This document shows positions 44,338 to 52,636 of a stretch of 64,000 nt of DNA, in pieces. How positions within the stretch are numbered: the stretch's first letter is position 1; each line of letters begins with the position of its first letter. Position numbers and translations under genes: made by a program. The DNA lies in assembly GCF_003572205.1 (NCBI RefSeq), contig NZ_QXNY01000003.1, positions 558,001 through 622,000 on the forward strand, given 5' to 3'. Below the pieces are notes generated by a model, which saw nothing but the letters and a program-made list of their open reading frames with translations, was not told the DNA's origin and searched no databases. The stretch is from Algihabitans albus. GTDB lineage: Bacteria; Pseudomonadota; Alphaproteobacteria; Kiloniellales; DSM-21159.

Positions 44338-45162
44338 GTGTTTCAGAACGTTAAAGAATTTATTGAAAGATATCCTGCAAGTTCACCGAAAATCCGGAAA
44401 TATGAGAACTATATCGAGTTCTACGAGAGCCTCTTCTCTAAATTTAGAAATCAAGACATTCGCGTGCTTGAAATCGGCGTTCAACATGGCGGATCCCTTG
44501 AGCTTTGGAAAGCCCTCACCACGCCTTCATCGCAAATTGTTGGCCTAGATATACTCCCCCAAACAAAACAACATGAGGACGAAAGAGTTAAAATATTCGT
44601 CGGAGATCAAGGAGACGAGAGTTTTCTTTCTGATGTTTCATCAAAAACTGGAATATTTGATATTATTATAGATGACGGCAGTCATATACCTTTTCATCAG
44701 AAGATAACATTTGAGAAATTTTTCTTTGAAAATTTACGAGACGGCGGTGTCTATGTTGTCGAAGATTGCCACACGTCCTATTGGCGCGACTATGGAGGCG
44801 GTTTGCGCAAAAGTGGATCCTTCATTGAATTCTCCAAAACTCTGATAGATGAAATCAATGCTTGGCACGGTCAACGCATAAAAAATGAAGCTTCTAAATA
44901 TACAAAGTCGATTAGATCCATTCAGTTTGAATCCAGCATGGTCATATTTGAGAAAGCGCCCATGGTCGCACCTAGAAATATCGACATTGGCGTCGAGACC
45001 ATTGATGTGAAAACACTACCCGTCACTGGATCGATGGGTAACATCATGAATAGATTGCGGAAAATCGAATTTCTACGCAGTCTTGTCCGACGATCACCGA
45101 CGTTGTGGCGATTGATGAGCAAACAGATCGGCCGCTCGCGCTCCAAGACGCCAGAGTCGTAG
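44338..45162 (+). CDS. Class I SAM-dependent methyltransferase
   Basis: 274 residues. Motif I VLEIGVQHGGSLELWKAL, acidic turn IVGLDILPQ, and FDIIIDDGSHIPFHQKITFE identify a class I methyltransferase of the group related to CmcI/MycE-type sugar or antibiotic O-methyltransferases. The C-terminal ~70 residues are basic and outside the fold. The gene is AT-rich through about 45000, unlike most of the window, which suggests recent acquisition. GTG start with AAGGAAG at 6-7 bases. In this setting it may methylate a sugar of the surface polymer (inference). Confidence 0.82.
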   Translation: MFQNVKEFIERYPASSPKIRKYENYIEFYESLFSKFRNQDIRVLEIGVQHGGSLELWKALTTPSSQIVGLDILPQTKQHEDERVKIFVGDQGDESFLSDVSSKTGIFDIIIDDGSHIPFHQKITFEKFFFENLRDGGVYVVEDCHTSYWRDYGGGLRKSGSFIEFSKTLIDEINAWHGQRIKNEASKYTKSIRSIQFESSMVIFEKAPMVAPRNIDIGVETIDVKTLPVTGSMGNIMNRLRKIEFLRSLVRRSPTLWRLMSKQIGRSRSKTPES

Positions 45163-45529
45163 TCACCAGGCTCATGGTCGTCTGCGGTTATGGCAATCGG
45201 CAAAGTTGGTGCACCGGGCAGCCGGCGCCCGCTTTTCGCAACGAGCAGCGCTGCAGCTTGGGGGCGTTGTCAAACCGTCGAGAATCCCCTCGCAACTTCC
45301 TCGGCAGCCAAAGCTGCGCTGAGCGTCGGCGATTTGGCTCCCGCGATACGCTTCGAGACACACTCTGGCGGCCAGGGCCTTAAAGTGTCTTCGTCAATCA
45401 CATTTCAGCGCCTCTTGCGCGTAACAGAAAACGGTTCCGCCCCCGCCAACCACACCCGATGGTTGGAAAGAAATCCGACGTGATGTATCGATCATCTAAA
45501 GATCACTCGAACTTGGGGATCGGGATTTG
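45163..45529. other. Intergenic, no gene seen
   Basis: GC-rich stretch between the methyltransferase and the rhamnosyltransferase-like gene. The 97-codon frame at 45190-45483 has no domain and no ribosome-binding site, so it is not called. Confidence 0.4.
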
Positions 45530-46369
45530 ATGTCCGAAAGTACTGCGCTTCCACTTCCTCATATGACTCCACATTTTATTTTGACGCGGTTCAATGTCCT
45601 GAGAGTCAAACAGACGCAAGCCGATGCCCCAGGGCTCGATTGGCTGACTCATCGCTTCGATTTATTTGAGCGATTTTGTTTACCCAGCGTTTTGAATCAA
45701 AACGAAACTAATTTTCGCTGGCTGATTTACTTCGATGAAAAGACACCGGATCAATTCCAGGAGCGCGTCCGCAGCTATAGCGACAGACGGATCTTACCGA
45801 TATTCGTACCGCCGGGTGGCGCAACGCTCGACAAGGTCAAGGCGCACATCCGCTCCGAGCTTGCCGAACAGACACCTTGGCTGCTTACAACGCGGCTGGA
45901 CAACGACGATGCGATTGCGCGCGACTTCTGCTCGAGATTGCGCGGCAGCGTTACGTCTCTGGAACCGCAAGCCCTGAACTTCTCCAACGGTGTAATCTAT
46001 GCAGACGGACGCGTGTTTCGGCACAGCGATCGCAGCAACGCCTTCATATCCGCGCTGGAGCGGACATCGAATTTCGAAACGGCTTGGCACGGTTTTCATA
46101 CGGAGGTGAGCAAATTCCTGCCGGTGAAGCAGATCGATAGCCCGCCGATGTGGATTCAGGTCGTCCATGATCGAAACATCTCGAACATCGTGCGTGGCAG
46201 GCTCTTGAGCGATGCGGAGGGCCTAGATCGCTTTGCCGTGAAGCTCGCTCAAACCAAGTCTCCGAGCAAAGCCGCGCTCTTTTTGGATCGTATGATGCTC
46301 GCAAACTACCGGCAGCTCCGCGACCGGCTTATCAGAGCCGCCAAGGCGATCACTTCGGTCGGTCGCTAG
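45530..46369 (+). CDS. Putative rhamnosyltransferase-like glycosyltransferase
   Basis: 279 residues. HFILTRFNVLR at the N-terminus, FERFCLPSVLNQNETNFRWL-type middle and LLTTRLDNDDAIARDF (the DxD-like metal site) are characteristic of the PF11316 'putative rhamnosyl transferase' family. ATG at 45530 is used; a TTG one codon earlier is possible. Rhamnose use agrees with the rfb genes in the window but is inferred. Last gene of the polysaccharide region; the next feature is a tRNA on the other strand. Confidence 0.8.
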   Translation: MSESTALPLPHMTPHFILTRFNVLRVKQTQADAPGLDWLTHRFDLFERFCLPSVLNQNETNFRWLIYFDEKTPDQFQERVRSYSDRRILPIFVPPGGATLDKVKAHIRSELAEQTPWLLTTRLDNDDAIARDFCSRLRGSVTSLEPQALNFSNGVIYADGRVFRHSDRSNAFISALERTSNFETAWHGFHTEVSKFLPVKQIDSPPMWIQVVHDRNISNIVRGRLLSDAEGLDRFAVKLAQTKSPSKAALFLDRMMLANYRQLRDRLIRAAKAITSVGR

Positions 46370-46534
46370 ACCGGCCTCCACCGAAACACCTCGCGGATGC
46401 GAGCGCGTCCCCGACGACGTTCGGGAAAAACGGAATCCGGAACCCGATTGAAACGTTCAAATACAAACGCTTGACCGGAACCCTCGGCGAGGTTCGGGCC
46501 GCAGCTGCCCCTAATCAGGGCCTAATCGGAAAAC

Positions 46535-46609
46535 TGGCTGGGGCGCCAGGATTCGAACCTGGGATACACGGTACCAAAAACCGATGCCTTACCACTTGGC
46601 TACGCCCCA
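46535..46609 (-). tRNA. tRNA-Gln (anticodon TTG)
   Basis: The minus strand gives a complete cloverleaf: acceptor TGGGGCG/CGCCCCA with discriminator G and encoded CCA, D arm AGCCAAGTGGTAAGGC-type, anticodon loop TTTTTGG with TTG, and T arm with GGTTCGAATCC. 75 bases including CCA. It lies between the polysaccharide region and ispE; no integrase or duplicated tRNA 3' end was seen nearby. Confidence 0.97.
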
Positions 46610-46661
46610 TCTCTGAGCAGAGGAAATTAGCGAGCCGAACCGCGCTCGGCAAGATCCGCGC

Positions 46662-47534
46662 TCACCCCCGCTCGACGGGGTCGGTTAGCAGTGGGGCAGC
46701 CCGGATCCACCAGTCGGGCCGGGCCTCTCCCAGTAACGCCGCTGCCTGGCGAGCCTCGCTTTCCACTGCATAGAGGCCGAAGCAGGTGGCGCCTGAGCCG
46801 CTCATACGCGCGAGCAGGCAGGCAGGCGTCGCAGTCAGCGCGTCCAGTACGGCCGGAATCCCAGGCTCCAAGGCGCAAGCCGCCGCCTGAAGATCGTTGC
46901 GCCCCTCGGCCAACCAGGTTGCCAGGGCAACCGCATCCGCCGGCGGCCGGTCCCAGCGCGACGGCTCGGAGAATCCGCCCGAGCGCGCGCGGAAGACACT
47001 GGCCGTGGAGAGCGAGACTCCTGGATTGACAAGCACGAACCAAGCTGGGGGCAGAGCTTCCACAGCCTCGAGGATCTCTCCGATGCCGCCGACCCAGGTC
47101 GGCCGGCCGTGAAGGCACACCGGCACGTCGGCACCGACCGCTGCAGCCAAGCGCTGCAGGTCCTCTGCGTGAAGACCGCAATCCCAGAGGCGATTCAGGG
47201 CAATCAGCGCCGCGGCGGCATCGCTGGAGCCGCCGCCCAGGCCCGCCGCGATCGGCAGACGCTTTTCGAGCCGGATGCGAGCGCGTGTTCTTGGATCGCA
47301 GGTTTCGATCAGCAACCGGGCCGCCCGTAGCACGAGGTTGTCTTCCCCTGCTCCCATGGCGCCGGCGCCAGGGCCGCTCTCCTCGAGCGAAAGCGTCTTC
47401 GCAGGCGCGGCCTGGAGCTGATCGCCGATGCCGGCGAAGACGACCAAACTGTCGAGCAGATGATAGCCATCGCCCCGCTTGCCGAGCAGATGCAAAGTCA
47501 AATTGACCTTGGCAGGGGCCGCATAGGCTACCAT
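46662..47534 (-). CDS. ispE: 4-diphosphocytidyl-2-C-methyl-D-erythritol kinase
   Basis: 290 residues, GHMP kinase. APAKVNLTLHLLGKRGDGYH at the N-terminus, ATP-binding PIAAGLGGGSSDAAAALIAL (about 92-111) and the C-terminal ARMSGSGATCFGLY. Phosphorylates CDP-methylerythritol in the non-mevalonate isoprenoid pathway. The frame is open to 47825, but the extra part overlaps the TPR gene and homology begins at ATG 47534, 37 bases after the TPR stop; there is no strong ribosome-binding site, so translation may be coupled. The tRNA follows downstream. Confidence 0.93.
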   Translation of the reverse strand: MVAYAAPAKVNLTLHLLGKRGDGYHLLDSLVVFAGIGDQLQAAPAKTLSLEESGPGAGAMGAGEDNLVLRAARLLIETCDPRTRARIRLEKRLPIAAGLGGGSSDAAAALIALNRLWDCGLHAEDLQRLAAAVGADVPVCLHGRPTWVGGIGEILEAVEALPPAWFVLVNPGVSLSTASVFRARSGGFSEPSRWDRPPADAVALATWLAEGRNDLQAAACALEPGIPAVLDALTATPACLLARMSGSGATCFGLYAVESEARQAAALLGEARPDWWIRAAPLLTDPVERG

Positions 47535-47571
47535 CGCGGGCTGGATATCCGACGTCAAAACCAACCTGCGC

Positions 47572-49308
47572 CTAAAGGTCTTCTCCCTCGGGCAGCATGC
47601 CCTCGTCCAGCTTCTGCCGGATCTTGTCGGCTTGACCCTCCTCCGTCGGGTTGAGGGACAGCGCGCGCTGCCATTGCACCTGGGCCTCGCGTGCACGGCC
47701 CGTGCGCCAGTAGGCATCCCCCAGATGGTCATTGATCGTCGGATCCATCGGCCGCAACTCGACCGCACGCTCCAACTGCCCGACGGCCTCTTCGTAACGA
47801 CCGAGTCGGTAGTAGACCCAGCCAAGCGAATCCACGATGTAGCCGTCTTCGGGCCGCAGCTCGACAGCCTTGATCAGCATCTCCTCAGCCTGCTCCAAGT
47901 TCATCTTGTGCTCGACCCAGGAGTAGGCGAGGTAGTTGAGCACATAGGGCTGCTCGGGATTCAGCTCCAGCGCTTTCAGAAAATCGGCCTCGGCCTCGGG
48001 CCACTGCTTGCTGCGTTCATAGGCGATACCGCGAAAGTAAAGTAGCGCCCAGTGGCGTTCTTCGATCTCTCCAATGCGGGCAATGGCCTCCTCGTAAGCC
48101 TCCGCCGCCACTTCCCAGTTCTCGCGACTGCGCTCGAAGTTGCCGATACGGTACCACGGCTCGAAACGGTCGGGCTTGACCTCAGCCAAAGCCTCCAAGC
48201 CCGAAATCGCCGTGTCGGTTTGTTCAAGTTCGTGCAGTTCTTCGGCGATCCGTAGCGCCACAACCCAGCCGTAGGCGGAGTCTTCCGGCACCGTTCGATA
48301 GACGGCGATGGAATCTGCGTGGCGCTCCTGACCTTGCAGCAGCTCTCCGATCAACACCCGTGCAGCATGGAAAGCGGGATCCAGCGCCAGAGCGAGATTG
48401 GCGTAGGCCATGGAAAGTTGCCCGCCGCGTTCACGTGCGAGAATGCCGGCCAGATCGAACAGGGCGGCGGCGGCGCCTTCGCGCAGGCTGCCGACAACCG
48501 GCTGCACGGTACCATCGTCCGCCGTCAGTTCGGCGCGCAGTGGGGCGAGCAGGATTTCCTCGGAATTGGCTCCCAGGTAGTCGCCGTAGAGCGCCTCCGC
48601 ACGTTCGCCCTGACCGGCCCGCTCGAAGTAGTTGCCTGCCAACAGAGTCAGCCGCAAGGTATTGGGGTCACCTGTCTCCAGCGCGGCCTCGTAGGCCTCG
48701 CCGGCAGCCGGGTCCCCCAGATAGTCGAGCACCAAGGCGCGCTGCAGGTGCGCCAGAACGGCAAGCCCTCGGCGCTCTGCCAGGCCGTCGAGCCGCTTGA
48801 CCGCCTCGCTACCAGCAACGTCCGCGGCCGCCCAGGTCCCCAACATGTCGGTAAGCAGGTCCGCAATCCCGCCATCGCCAAGCTGCCGCAGTTCGCCCGC
48901 GGCCGCAGCGTCGTCACCGGCGATGAGGGCGTCGACCGCCCGCAATAGATGCGGCAGCCCTTCGCCAGGAGAAAGCTCCAGCAGGCGGTTGCTCAGTCCG
49001 CGCGCCTCCTCCAGGCGCCCCTCGGCCAGCAACAGGCCGAAGGTATTGCGCAGCAGATCGAGGTCCTTGATCTCCCGGTCCTGAGCCACTCGGCTGAAGA
49101 AGGTCGCCGCGCGCCCGTAGTCGCCCATGTGACTGGCGACCACACCGGCCAGATAGTTGCCATAGAGCGCCCCGTCAGGGGTCGTGGCAATGGGCGGGTT
49201 CTCCGTCACCGTATCGGGCACCTCCGCCGCTGCGAGAGAGACCGGCACGGCCAGGCCCAACGGAGCGGCGAGAAGCAGCGCCAGGAGACGGCGCGAGAAA
49301 TAGGGCAT
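47572..49308 (-). CDS. TPR-repeat protein, exported
   Basis: 578 residues. Signal peptide (MPYFSRRLLALLLAAPLGLA ... AAA) followed by about a dozen TPR-like helical pairs; the clearest canonical units are in the C-terminal third (KQWPEAEADFLKALELNPEQ, YEEAVGQLERAVELRPMDP). Upstream of ispE in many Alphaproteobacteria a TPR gene of this size is present; its role is not established, possibly envelope assembly. It ends 37 bases before ispE and is probably in one operon with it. Confidence 0.87.
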   Translation of the reverse strand: MPYFSRRLLALLLAAPLGLAVPVSLAAAEVPDTVTENPPIATTPDGALYGNYLAGVVASHMGDYGRAATFFSRVAQDREIKDLDLLRNTFGLLLAEGRLEEARGLSNRLLELSPGEGLPHLLRAVDALIAGDDAAAAGELRQLGDGGIADLLTDMLGTWAAADVAGSEAVKRLDGLAERRGLAVLAHLQRALVLDYLGDPAAGEAYEAALETGDPNTLRLTLLAGNYFERAGQGERAEALYGDYLGANSEEILLAPLRAELTADDGTVQPVVGSLREGAAAALFDLAGILARERGGQLSMAYANLALALDPAFHAARVLIGELLQGQERHADSIAVYRTVPEDSAYGWVVALRIAEELHELEQTDTAISGLEALAEVKPDRFEPWYRIGNFERSRENWEVAAEAYEEAIARIGEIEERHWALLYFRGIAYERSKQWPEAEADFLKALELNPEQPYVLNYLAYSWVEHKMNLEQAEEMLIKAVELRPEDGYIVDSLGWVYYRLGRYEEAVGQLERAVELRPMDPTINDHLGDAYWRTGRAREAQVQWQRALSLNPTEEGQADKIRQKLDEGMLPEGEDL

Positions 49309-49660
49309 GAAGACCTGTCCTGCTTTTACGCGGTTCAGACAACAGCTTAGCCGGACTAGAGGACCCTTCGCCAGCCGGCAGAACCGCTTGTCACGAAACT
49401 AGGGCCGAACGAGCAGCATACCAGCCGCCGTCCAGCAGATGACGCGCGACGGTAAGTTAGCTCTAGCCAGCGCCGTTCAACAGCCGCAAAGGCGACGAAC
49501 CTATGCGCTTCCAGAAACGAACAAAGGAAAAGACCGTCGCCCCGATCGAGGACCGTCTGCAGCGTCATCAACCATGCCATGTACCTACACTGGAACCACC
49601 ACCCCAGGCAGGAGACATGCTGCCAAAGCGCGAAGATCTAAGAAACCGCCTTTGCGCCGG
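49309..49660. other. Intergenic, no gene seen
   Basis: Between the TPR gene start and the ETF-QO stop. The 74-codon minus frame at 49356-49580 has no domain features. Nothing else was recognised. Confidence 0.4.
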
Positions 49661-51313
49661 CTACATGTTCGGGTAGTTCGGCCCCCCGCCGCCTTCTGGG
49701 GTTGTCCAGTTGATGTTCTGGCGCGGATCCTTGATGTCGCAGGTCTTACAGTGGACGCAGTTCTGCGCGTTGATGACGAAGCGCGGGTTCGTGCCGTCGT
49801 CGTCCCGCACGACCTCGTAAACCCCAGCCGGACAGTAGCGCTGCGCCGGCTCGTCGAACTCTGGCAGGTTCTTCTCGATCGGGATCGCGGGATCGCCGAG
49901 GCGTAGGTGGACCGGCTGGTCTTCCTCGTGATTGGTGTTGGAGATGAAGACACTCGACAGCTTGTCGAAAGAGAGCACACCGTCGGGCTTCGGATAATCG
50001 ATCTTGGGCATTTTGTCCGCCGGCTTGAGGCACTCATGGTCCGGCTTGTGATGAGCCAGGGTCCAGGGCGCCCTGCCGCCAAGCAGCTTCAGATCGATAC
50101 CGCCATAGAGCATCCCGAGCTTCATGCCCCACTTGGCACCGGCCGGGCGCAGATTGCGCGCGGCGTGCAGTTCCTCGTAGACCCACGACTCCTCGAACGC
50201 TTTCGGGTAGGTCTCGAGCCGGCCGTAGCCCTGGTCTCCGCCCGCGAGGGCCGCGTGAACCGCCTCGGCCGCCAGCATGCCCGTCTTCATGGCCGTGTGA
50301 CTGCCCTTGATCTTGGGCACGTTGAGGAACCCGGCCGAGCAGCCGATCAAGGCACCGCCCGGGAAGACCAAATCGGGAATCGACTGCAGCCCGCCCTCGT
50401 TGAGCGCACGCGCGCCATAGGAGACGCGCCGCCCCCCCTTCAGCATCGGCGCGATCGCCGGGTGATGCTTGAAGCGCTGTAGTTCATCGAAGGGGGAGAG
50501 ATGAGGGTTCTCGTAGTCGAGACCGATGACGAAGCCGATATAGGCCTGGTTGTTGTCCAGATGATAGATGAAGGAACCGCCCCAGGTGCGGTCGTCCATC
50601 GGCCAGAAGGCGGTATGGAGTACCAGGCCCTCCTGATGCTGCGCCGGGTCCAGCTCCCAGAGCTCCTTCAGGCCGATCCCGTAGGTCTGATGCTGAGCGT
50701 TGCGGCGCAGATCGAAGCGCTGCTCCAACTGCTTGGAGAGCGAGCCACGGCAGCCCTCTGCAAAGAAGGTGTACTTGGCGCGCAGTTCCATACCCGGCTG
50801 ATAACCGTCCTTGTGGCTGCCGTCCTTGCCGACGCCCAGGTCGTTTGTCGCCACGCCGGTGACCCGCCCCTGCTCGTCGAACAGGACTTCGGAGGCGGCG
50901 AATCCCGGATAGATCTCCGCACCCAAGGCTTCGGCCTGCTCCGCCATCCACCGGCAAACGTTACCGAGAGAGACGATGTAGTTGCCGTGGTTCTTGGTCT
51001 GCGGCGGCAGCATCCAGATCGGGACGCTGAGACTGCGGCGCTCGGTCAGCATCAGGAACTTTTCCTGCGTGACAGGCACGTTCAACGGAGCGCCCTTGTC
51101 TTTCCAGTCCGGAATCAACTCGTTGAGCGCGCGCGGCTCCAGCACGGCGCCGGACAGAATGTGAGCGCCGACCTCCGAGCCTTTCTCCAGCACGCAGACG
51201 GAAACGTCCTGACCGCTTTCAGCCGAAAGCTGGCGTAGCCGGATCGCCGCTGCCAGGCCGGCCGGGCCGGCGCCGACGATCACCACGTCGTAGTCCATGT
51301 ATTCGCGTTCCAT
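49661..51313 (-). CDS. Electron-transfer flavoprotein:ubiquinone oxidoreductase
   Basis: 550 residues. FAD-binding DYDVVIVGAGPAGLAAAIRL near the N-terminus, EKGSEVGAHILSGAVLEPRA, the membrane-surface/quinone region with KGSHTAMKTGMLAAEA, and the C-terminal 4Fe-4S site NCVHCKTCDIKDPRQNINW, ending PNYPNM. It passes electrons from ETF to ubiquinone at the inner membrane in fatty-acid and amino-acid oxidation. ATG at 51313 has GGAG at 5-base spacing; upstream extension is not conserved. etfA and etfB are not in the window. Divergent from the uracil-DNA glycosylase gene. Confidence 0.96.
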   Translation of the reverse strand: MEREYMDYDVVIVGAGPAGLAAAIRLRQLSAESGQDVSVCVLEKGSEVGAHILSGAVLEPRALNELIPDWKDKGAPLNVPVTQEKFLMLTERRSLSVPIWMLPPQTKNHGNYIVSLGNVCRWMAEQAEALGAEIYPGFAASEVLFDEQGRVTGVATNDLGVGKDGSHKDGYQPGMELRAKYTFFAEGCRGSLSKQLEQRFDLRRNAQHQTYGIGLKELWELDPAQHQEGLVLHTAFWPMDDRTWGGSFIYHLDNNQAYIGFVIGLDYENPHLSPFDELQRFKHHPAIAPMLKGGRRVSYGARALNEGGLQSIPDLVFPGGALIGCSAGFLNVPKIKGSHTAMKTGMLAAEAVHAALAGGDQGYGRLETYPKAFEESWVYEELHAARNLRPAGAKWGMKLGMLYGGIDLKLLGGRAPWTLAHHKPDHECLKPADKMPKIDYPKPDGVLSFDKLSSVFISNTNHEEDQPVHLRLGDPAIPIEKNLPEFDEPAQRYCPAGVYEVVRDDDGTNPRFVINAQNCVHCKTCDIKDPRQNINWTTPEGGGGPNYPNM

Positions 51314-51473
51314 AGCGCTCCGCTCCCTCTTTTCTCGCTCCGATATAGCCGAGCCCGCCCGTGGTTTGAAAGGGACCCGAAGACGCAGAGGCAAGTCCGA
51401 GGAACATCGCGGTCTACGAAGCGATACCTCCTGCGGTCTGTCTGTCGGCCCCGCGGCGTGCTAGATCTCGGCC

Positions 51474-52424
51474 ATGACGAAACAGGCGGATGGACAGGAT
51501 CGAGAAGCTGCCTTGCGGGCGCTTACCTGGCTGATCGAGGCTGGAGCGGACGAGGCGATCGGGCCGGAGCCACTGGATCGCCTGACGCCCGCCGCGTCGC
51601 CGGCGGAACAGCGGGCGTCCGAGGTTACGCCCGACGCCAGGCTCCCCGACCACGCTGGGCGCGCTCCGACGGAAACTCACCAACAAAGACCCAAGGGGGC
51701 CCAAGCCCGACGCGAAAACCCCGGGCAACAGCGCTCCGGCAACGAACCGCCGCCCGTCTGGCAGGCGACCTCCCGGGAGTTGCGGACCCACGAGGCCAAT
51801 TTGGCCGCTGCAGAGCAGGCCGCTCGCTCGGCCGGAACCCTGGAGGCACTCCAGGCTGCGATCCGCGACTTCGATGGCTGCGACCTCAAGCTGACGGCCA
51901 AGAATACGGTCATCGCCCGCGGCGCACCTCAAGCTGAAGTCATGCTGATCGGTGAAGCGCCGGGCCGCGACGAGGATCTGCAAGGCCAGCCTTTCGTCGG
52001 CGCCGCCGGCCAATTGCTCGACGCCATGCTTCGCGCCGCCGGCTTCGATCCCGCCAACGATGTCTACATCACCAACATGCTGTTCTGGCGACCGCCGGGC
52101 AATCGCACGCCACAGCTACAGGAGCTCCAGCTTTGCCTGCCCTTCACCGAACAGCATATCGAACTGGTCGCACCGCGCTACCTGCTCTTTCTGGGCGGCA
52201 CATCGGCTAAGGCGCTGTTAGCGGAATCGCGCGGCATCACACGGCTACGGGGTCGGTGGTTCGCCTACCAGCACGCCGGTCTGCCCGCACCGCTGCCTGC
52301 CATGCCGCTGTTCCATCCCGCCTACCTTCTGCGCCAGCCGGCCCAGAAGCGGCTTGCCTGGCGTGATCTTTTGGCCTTCCGCGCCACTGCCGAGGCCCAT
52401 GCCGACCCACTGCACGACAGCTAG
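51474..52424 (+). CDS. Uracil-DNA glycosylase, family 4/5-like
   Basis: 316 residues. The glycosylase core starts near residue 120: [20 protein letters not shown] (motif A with the Fe-S-type family's GEAPG), [15 protein letters not shown] and the C-terminal [20 protein letters not shown] (motif B His). It removes uracil from DNA for base excision repair. The N-terminal ~120 residues are low-complexity, Ala/Pro/Arg-rich. Only two cysteines are present (GCDLK and LQLCLPF), so the four-Cys iron-sulfur cluster of classical family 4 enzymes cannot form; the alphaproteobacterial variant often looks like this. Divergent from ETF-QO. Confidence 0.9.
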   Translation: MTKQADGQDREAALRALTWLIEAGADEAIGPEPLDRLTPAASPAEQRASEVTPDARLPDHAGRAPTETHQQRPKGAQARRENPGQQRSGNEPPPVWQATSRELRTHEANLAAAEQAARSAGTLEALQAAIRDFDGCDLKLTAKNTVIARGAPQAEVMLIGEAPGRDEDLQGQPFVGAAGQLLDAMLRAAGFDPANDVYITNMLFWRPPGNRTPQLQELQLCLPFTEQHIELVAPRYLLFLGGTSAKALLAESRGITRLRGRWFAYQHAGLPAPLPAMPLFHPAYLLRQPAQKRLAWRDLLAFRATAEAHADPLHDS

Positions 52425-52611
52425 ATAGAGGCCCTCGCCTCCCGGTGACCCGCAGAGTCGGGCCATGCAGACCCTGGGCGGCCGACATCTCTCCCTAAAG
52501 CTCTTACGGTACGTCGCGAAATTGTCACCGACACACCTTTCTGCACGTGATAGGCAAGGCATAGCTGCCCTGTGCAACCGTCAACAGGGTGGTTCGAGCC
52601 CCTTCTTTGTA

Positions 52612-52626
52612 TTAAGATACCATTAA
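52612..52626. promoter_or_regulatory. Perfect CtrA full-site consensus before the lytic transglycosylase gene
   Basis: TTAA-GATACCA-TTAA, exactly TTAA-N7-TTAA, in a short AT-rich island ending 10 bases before the first possible start of the transglycosylase (26 before the second). At that distance it could activate or repress from the promoter core. Confidence 0.5.
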
Positions 52627-52636
52627 GATTGTAACG

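Noticed and set aside
46535-46609. Genomic-island attachment site at the tRNA-Gln gene
   Set aside because: No integrase gene and no duplicate of the tRNA 3' end were seen nearby.
47535-47825. Upstream extension of ispE
   Set aside because: It lies within the TPR gene on the same strand in another frame and lacks GHMP-kinase homology.
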